From Capitulum mitella (lineage: Eukaryota; Arthropoda; Thecostraca; Pollicipedomorpha; Pollicipedidae), in the NCBI GenBank assembly GCA_030062745.1, contig CP099851.1, positions 11,038,393 to 11,102,392 on the forward strand: a stretch of DNA of 64,000 nucleotides. Reading direction: 5' to 3'. Numbering within the stretch: position 1 is the stretch's first letter; the number at the start of each line of letters is the position of its first letter. The notes under the pieces were generated by a model. The model saw only the letters and a list, made by a program, of their open reading frames with translations, did not search any database and was not told the origin of the DNA. The translations under genes were made by a program, and so were the position numbers. Below, in pieces: positions 57,660 through 64,000 of this stretch.

Positions 57660-58420
57660 TCTGAGCCAGTATGAAAGGACTCCGGCGGTAAAGCCCGAAA
57701 TCAATCGCCCAGTATAGCAAACGCGATCTTACAGACATTGTCCCCTCTTTAACAACATAGCATTTTGCTATGTTTCGCGTATTCATTGTGAAGTTTACAT
57801 CACGACGAATCGTTTGCGCCCGCTCCCGAGTCTCTGGGACGCAGAGTGTCGGAGATCCAGCGAAGGGAAATTGCCCCCTCCCAGACAGAGTCAACTTCAG
57901 AAGGTCCGACAGGAATCGGATTAAAACAAAAGCATTCGGCCGAAGGTTTATGTTTTATATGTTGGGACGGGAAACCACTACACCAAATAATTACACGTAC
58001 AAAAATGCGTCAATCTGCGCAAAACCAACAATACAACAATGTGAGCTGAAAGTTGGACCACACCATTTTACTGGGGCATCGATCGAGCTGTGGCAACGCG
58101 GCGAGCTGACAACATTGAACGTGGCATGTTCTCCTTCACATCGCTGTGTTTACCGCTTGGGTCATGAACGCAGTCCTGAAAGGCTTAAAATGGTCACCTT
58201 TCCGATCAAAGTTTTTAAAGAAACGTTACCATGCTCACAAAAGAACGCTCGCGAACATCTCAGAATGAAGCGGGAACGAATGACTTGCAAATGACGAATA
58301 GCAATAAAAAAACATCCATGGCATGCGCCACGTAACGGCCGGACACGTTATGAACCCTTGCACACCGACGACGCATAACACAATCATACGCAATCAAAAC
58401 TCCGCTCATCCAGTGGCGCG
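57660..58420. other. RPF2 3' flank, nothing recognised
   Basis: The 174-codon plus-strand frame at 57,770-58,294 has no recognisable family. No obvious polyadenylation signal in the RPF2 orientation. Confidence 0.3.
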
Positions 58421-58423
58421 TCT

Positions 58424-59381
58424 TCAGCTTGACGCACTAGTGTCCTCAATGCTCTCCGCCTGTTCACTAGAGGCCTTCAGCGCCGCATCCCTGCCGGTCT
58501 TCAGGCCCTTCATCTTCCTCGTGGTCAGCTTGCGCAAGTCCTGCCGCTCCATGTGGATGCGGCCCATCTGCGCGCCCAGCTTCCCGTCTGAGATGTTCTT
58601 CACCTTCTTCGGCTTCAGCTGCCTGGGCTGCTTGAGCGCGCGCCGGAAGAGGTCGTCGGAGGCCAGCTGGGAGCGGCGCACGGTCAGGTCCAGCGCCGGC
58701 CCGATCTCCTCGAGCTCCACCCGGGGCGCGCGGCCGCCAGAGCGCTGAGTCACCACCCGGTAGCTGCGCATGTGCAGGCCCGTCTCGGAAGCGGTGAAGG
58801 CCAGCGCGTGCTCGAACCCGCCCAGACGCACGGCCGTCACGTGCTCGCCGCGGAACAGGTCGATCAGCAGACTCTTCAGGCGCACATACGTGTCGTCACT
58901 GGAGAACGGCTCGCCCGCGAACAGCAGGCACGGCTTGGTGCCAGCCGCCACCTTGGCGTTTTTGAAGTCGTGTAACGACCTGGCGCCGACCACACCCAGC
59001 TCGATCATGTCCAGCAAGTGGCGGTCGTACATGCGGCCCAGGATCAGGTTTTGTGGCCGCTTCTTGCTGTGAGAGCCAATGACGAACAGACCAGCATCCA
59101 CCTTCTCTGCCAGCTGTTCGACTGGTGTGATGTTCTCAAAGGGTATCAGGTCCCTTTTCCGGTTGAAGAAGATCGCATGTGGGCGTTTCAGAGCTGTCAG
59201 GTCCTTAAGACACTCCTGGAGGATGTTGTTTGTTTTGTGACCTTTCAAAACCAAAACCTTTTTCTCATTCTCAATCAACTTGGGTCCCCTATTTTCCAGA
59301 TGTCTCTTGCCTCTACGAGTCTTTGCCTTCACGACTCTACCTGTAACACCCATGCCTACTTTTCCAAGTTGACAAAGGTCT
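58424..59381 (-). CDS. RPF2: Ribosome production factor 2 homolog (Brix domain)
   Basis: A 309-residue protein from ATG at 59353 to TGA at 58424. In the family RPF2 works with RRS1 in the nucleolus to load the 5S RNP (5S rRNA with uL18/uL5) onto the pre-60S particle. The N-terminal basic helix GRVVKAKTRRGKRHLE leads into a Brix domain at about residues 30-235. It contains GSHSKKRPQNLILGRMYD, LDMIELGV, LKSLLIDLFRGE and the typical exit motif VELEEIGPALDLTVRR. After that comes LASDDLFRRALKQP, a Lys-rich segment, GRIHMERQDL and RKMKGLK, matching the C-terminal tail of animal RPF2 along its whole length. The coding part is one exon. A very good acceptor (TTTTTTTCCTTCCAG) gives an exon start at 59381, so a 5' UTR intron is expected. 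The reading frame stays open from 59381, but starting at 59353 gives the same N-terminal length as known orthologues. Confidence 0.95.
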
Positions 59382-60300
59382 CTGGAAGGAAAAAAACAAT
59401 TAAGTATGCCAGATCAAATGATAGGCAATACAAATATCAGCTTCATCCTACAAGGAAGCAAATAACACCTAAAATCATACCATCAGATGGGTGAAAGAAG
59501 ACCCCACTTATCTTTCCTGGGAACTGAGCTTATTTGGATCTTGGATTGTCCTTGCAAGACTTGTACATTTGCTTTACCAGTCAAGGAACAACACAAAAAT
59601 CATTCTGAAAGGCTTAAAACAATCCTTCTTTGGTAAACATACATGCAGATTGAGCAGCACATGATCATTTCTCCAATACTTAATTACTAGTAACACATTA
59701 GACATAAGTGAACCCAACACATGGGCATGGGCAGTTGAGGGGGGAGGGAGGGCAGGGGTGGGCTGCAGTCCCCTAATTTTTTAAATTTTACAATGCCCCT
59801 GTGGGAAATGACTAAAAACAATTGACCCAAATTGCTTCTTTGCTCCCCCCCAACTATGCAGAAGTTCCTGAACAGGCACAGCCAAGGAAGGGCCCAGGGA
59901 CTTGGATCCCCTTTGGTCCACCTTTTTTGTGGAAACCACTGCACATCACCTCTCCTACAAGTGGCTTTTGTATGATTTCACTTCACACTGAGGTCCAAGC
60001 CTTTCCCCCTTAGCACAATCCTGGCTGCACCCTTGAGTTCCTGTGCCCTTAACCCAACATGTTTCATAAATGATGGCACCAAGTGCAAAATCATTCTAGC
60101 CAGATTTAATCCCTTTAGCCAAATACAGCAGACCAGGATCCTGATTTCACTCTGTGGTTGGCTGTCAGCATGATTCAAAGTTCATTTATATTCTGTATCT
60201 AGACACCATATTTTAGACTTACTAATACCATGCTTTGATGGGGATTTTTTGTGAAAAGGAGGCTGTTGGCAGAAACATGAAGTCACAACCAGCAGTGTGG
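59342..60300. other. CpG-free tract upstream of RPF2
   Basis: No CG dinucleotide was seen across roughly 960 bp, starting at the RPF2 start codon and running through its presumed first intron, in contrast to the CpG-rich coding exon. Confidence 0.7.
59850..60045 (+). mobile_element. Family D repeat, copy D4
   Basis: CCTTTTTTGTGGAAACCACT, GCACATCACC, AAGTGGCTTTTGTATGATTT, CACTTCACACTGAGG, CCCCCTTAGCACAATCC, TGGCTGCACCC. A related G-rich segment precedes it at 59,735-59,770. Confidence 0.75.
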
Positions 60301-61019
60301 TTAGAGCCGTTTTCAGGTGACTGACTGATGCCCGACGAAACATAAGACTTGACCCAACATTTTGGAAACCTCCGCCAATGAAGCTGTGTGTCCAAACTCA
60401 CAAACAAAACAGAATTAATGTGATTAACAAAAGCAGACCGATACCCACCAGCAGCGGCTACCAGCCAGTTCATTCAAAACCAGCTTACAATGCACAGCGT
60501 TATTCGTTATGGCGTTACAGCGTTGTAGCGTTGGTTTAGATTTGGCCTTCTGGCTTGGAATTCCACTGCAGGAAAAACGTGTCAGTTAGCACCGCATTCG
60601 TAACCATTGTAACGCATGATGTGGGTCAGCATGGCGTCATAATCAGAAGATTTGCGCCGTAGGTGCCTAAAGTTCCGTGATGCTTGGTTTTGTTAAAGAT
60701 AAGTTGACGTTAATGCCTGTGAGTAAAAATGATTTTATTGGTAATTAATATTTTTCAGGTGTCAGAATGTGCGTGAATTTTTACAAACTGTGACCAAATG
60801 TTGCCCAACTGTTAGCCTAAAACACAGAAACAATTATTTTGTAGCCGCTTCCAGCGCACATGTGTCGAAAACGACAATCATGATTCGTAACTTGTGCTGG
60901 GAAATGCTGAGGGACTCCGCATGAGTTGTGAGTTTAAACGTCCTGCTGTGTTAATGTGTTTCGTCCTTGGTTAAGCGCCACTGTATTTAATGCTGGTCGG
61001 TCGCCACTGCCTTCAGAAT

Positions 61020-61663
61020 TGAATTGTTCAGGTGCAGTTTGTGAAGTGTGTAAAGTGTCAGGTTGATATCAGGTCGGGTCACAGAGCTAAGACCTAAAAT
61101 GTCCGTGAGCGTACCCCACAGCACGACAGCCGTAAAATGGGGTTTTGGAAATACAGTGGATTGAAATTATTTGAAACGCTTTCAAACAGGGTGAAGTTCC
61201 ATCAGGATCATCCCATTTGAAACTGAGGCCGCTGGAGGTCATTTAATGTCAAAAGTTGTAAGTTGGCCTGATGAACATGCAACCATGACAGTTTCCCCTC
61301 TTTCATGTCCCAGCCACCACCTGTGCTAGCATTTTACAATGATTTCAATACAATTTGCACTTCTTTGGCATAAAATGGCTAGTAAAAGTACTCTTGATCC
61401 ATGCCAATGTTATCAAAATTGGTCCATCACCAGTAGAACTATAAGAAGTCCAAAAGTATCTTCCATTTTAAGTTTTGCCCCTGGGTATCCACCCCTTGGA
61501 TGGTTTTGAAAACTTCTTAAAAACATAGTTTACATCATGGCAAATCAATTGCCATTTTTTGCAATAAAACTGAAAGTAAAGTTCTCAAGATCTTGGGAGG
61601 GCTGCATTGGCCCCCTGCCAGGAAACAGTCATACTGTCTAGTCCTGTCGGAATAGGGGTAATG
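61020..61663 (-). mobile_element. piggyBac-like family F, copy F2 (3' end lost)
   Basis: On the minus strand it begins with a decayed end (CATTACCCCTATTCCGAC) and is collinear with F1 for about 600 bp (shared GGGGTGGATACC, CATGAAAGAGGGGAAACTGT, ACATTTTAGGTCTTAGCTCT, GTGACCCGACCTG). It then diverges and lacks the right terminus. Confidence 0.7.
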
Positions 61664-61664
61664 G

Positions 61665-64000
61665 AGGATAGTGCCTCTGTTGCCCCACCTCCACTGCCAC
61701 TGTTTCATAGAATAAAAGTGATGTTGAACCTCAGGGTGTTCAGGATGATGCTATAACAGCTACTGCCTAGGAAACAATGGGCATTGTGAGGAAATAACTA
61801 AGATGCGGCAGGTTGTTTTGACATTATTTAATAGTTTTAACAAGTTTATGTATGGACTGTTGTCTTCATACATAATGAAGGTGTTTATAATGCTATTTAT
61901 TGGTTTATAGCATATGTGCAGGTGCACTGCAAATTCACAGCATTTTTTAGGGGCAGTCTGCATCCTGTAACTACTGAAAACATATTATTGCAATATTTTC
62001 CATCAGCACTTCTAACTTATGTCATCCAGAAATTTGCATCAGCATGCAAGTCATGCTCTGGACTTATTTAATGGTCTTGCTCATTTTGGACTGCTTGTTT
62101 TATTTTGTTCTTAGAACATTTTGGCATATGGCAAAACTTTGTTTAATATTTACTCCTTGACCATAAACTGTTGCTAATGTAAATTTCTGAAATAGATATT
62201 GAATTCATAGGCCAACATACCATATACTGCTGCCAATGTCATCTTCTCAAATAGACCATGAACCAACTAGGTGGTTTGTGTGGAGTTTTGTCAGTGTATA
62301 TTTAGAATCCTAGCCTTATACATGCCAAAGTTCAGAATGGAATAAGTGTAAAATGCAGTGGTCTTATCACTGACATTAATGGTAACATTTCCAATACCCT
62401 TGTGAAGAGGCCACTAGATTGTCTTTTTGTGCCTGATTTTCTCCATCTGTCTTTATCCATAATCAAGGATTTTCAAGAGAAAAACATGTTAGACAGGATG
62501 CTGTTGACCCCAGTTTCCTATTTTTGACACTTCATGAAGAAGCCACTGTGGAGGAAATCCCTTATGTCTCAGAAACAGAGTTGGACAAATAACTCTCCAT
62601 GAGTAATTAAATAATGCATAAAGTAGCTACACTCATTGCGTGTTGCATTGCCAGAGACAATAATCCCTGTCAAAAGCACTTAAATATTTCTTTATATTAA
62701 AAAAAAAAAACATTAAGTATTTACTAAAACTTTTTTGAAACTCAGCTTGACAGGTTTCATAGTGTACTGTCAGCAGCATAGTGCCAAACAGATATCAGCT
62801 TACACATCTGTTTATTCCAAAGATAGGCATTGGGAGGAGAGGCAGATAATGCTAAGCTCCTATTTTATCATTTCACTGTCAGAATGCAGGTGATCAGGAG
62901 CTGTGGTCATGTTTTCTGCTTGGTAAGCAAACTTGTTTCTGATGGTGTGTATTGGGAGGCTGGGAGTCGAATGGAGTTGAGAGAAGAGTGGAGTATGGTA
63001 AAGTGGCAGTGGAGTGGTTATTGGTGCAAGAGGCCTGTTGCCTTACCTTTTACCAGATAGGCGACCTCTCATTCTGCCATATCATGCTGCACCTCATTAC
63101 CCATTGCAAATGAAATCGCCAGTTTTGTCAGCTGCTGCGGAGAAAGTTCTCCTTTCCAGGTTGTTCATGCTGAATTCAGAAAAAAGCAAGGACATATTGC
63201 CTGCCCAAGCATTTGAGATATAAACGGCAGGGTCTTGTAACGATCCGTCCGCACGTTATCATAGAACACCACAACAGGCTGCACGACGTTTGGTTTAGAC
63301 GGCTGATGAACCAATCTTGATTACCCTGTCAGGGAGTTACTGTTCCGAATCCCTGGGGCTCGTTACCCAGAGAAAAGGGTATGTCATGGGGCATAACAAG
63401 CGTACACAGAGGTCAGGGCAGGGTTTTCAATATCACCCCTCGGCAGGTTGGTCCGCTTTGCGTCATATGTACCATCAGGTAACATGACTCTCAGTCACTA
63501 TGTGCTTCTAACCTGTTGAATCCAGCCCGCAGAAAAATTATCGGCAGATCTTTACGGGAGAATGCGGTTGGTTGCCCAGCCCCAAAGACTTACATGAGCT
63601 GTCTAGGAAGAGAGATGCTCCCAAACGAATGCGAAAAAAACGGAATGTTTTTTTCTTGTTCCAAACCTACTTATTTGTGTACAGGTACTAAATATTCCCC
63701 ATTGTTTAGTAGATCACACACTGCTGCCATTTCTTTCAGGTCCTTGAATGTTCCCTGTTGAGGGTGAAGTCCTTAAAGCGATAGGAAAGGGGCAATAGGC
63801 GAGGCACGTCCTCTAACAAAGTAAATTGGGGATGGCTCACATGTCAGGCTGCCAGGACCCCCCCCCAATCAGGTCATTTCTCCATTTCGCCGGACGTGGG
63901 GACATCCACAGAAACGCCTTTCGAGAGGGATCAGTGCCAACCGACCCATTTATCTCATAACCAAGATGAAGCAGAGAAACAAGAACGGTTGTGTAGCCCG
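61665..64000. other. Intergenic sequence, largely CpG-poor, nothing recognised
   Basis: AT-rich and nearly CpG-free to about 63,050, then CpG reappears. It includes an A-run at 62,699-62,710 and a C-run at 63,860. No coding family recognised. Confidence 0.35.

Noticed and set aside
57770..58294. A 174-codon plus-strand frame near RPF2
   Set aside because: No recognisable family, no splice context, and composition like surrounding non-coding DNA.

Overview
The window is eukaryotic nuclear DNA from an arthropod, most likely a crustacean. This rests on spliced protein-coding genes with GT-AG introns, large non-coding tracts full of degraded transposable elements, interstitial arrays of the arthropod telomere motif (CCTAA/TTAGG)n near 48.5 kb, and a crustin-like (WAP-domain) secreted peptide, a family best known from crustaceans. 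Coding exons are GC-rich at third positions while the surroundings are mixed. I cannot fix the order; a barnacle-like or malacostracan genome would both fit.

Five loci are supported by recognisable protein sequence. (1) 10261-10413 (+) is the last coding exon of a conventional protein kinase C; the rest of the gene lies upstream and I see none of it here. (2) 13614-16363 (-) is a Josephin-domain deubiquitinase (JOSD1/2 type), which I assembled from four coding exons with matching splice phases, 243 residues in all. (3) 34911-36107 (-) is a WSCD-type sulfotransferase, a type II membrane protein in one large exon preceded by a strong acceptor. (4) 42480-42755 (+) is a 91-residue crustin-like peptide in a single exon. 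(5) 58424-59381 (-) is RPF2, the Brix-domain 60S ribosome biogenesis factor, again in one exon with a strong acceptor just before the start codon. A possible terminal exon of unknown identity lies at 44667-44816 (+), and an orphan cysteine-rich reading frame at 5088-5453 (-).

Most of the remainder is repeats. At least four interspersed families recur: family A, with termini like GGGGTGTCGATTT and an internal TA tract (9.7, 19.5, 50.6, 53.8 and 57.4 kb); TTAA-flanked piggyBac-like non-autonomous elements (5.9-7.2 kb, 31.3-32.5 kb, 61.0-61.7 kb, a 32-bp remnant at 53.3 kb and a degraded one at 43.7 kb); family C (18.0, 26.4, 46.5 kb); and family D, ending in AATCCTGGCTGC (11.6, 17.1, 28.8, 59.9 kb). 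Minisatellite arrays occur at 0.01, 1.2, 8.1, 19.0, 37.9, 46.3, 47.1, 49.4, 51.9 and 55.3 kb, and long TA microsatellites are frequent. Two family A copies lie inside GC-rich minisatellites.

The genes do not form a functional cluster; they are unrelated single-copy loci spread among repeats. A notable compositional feature is that the tracts next to JOSD (15.7-17.0 kb) and RPF2 (59.35-60.30 kb) contain essentially no CpG, while most of the window is CpG-rich. That pattern suggests mosaic germline methylation over constitutive genes.
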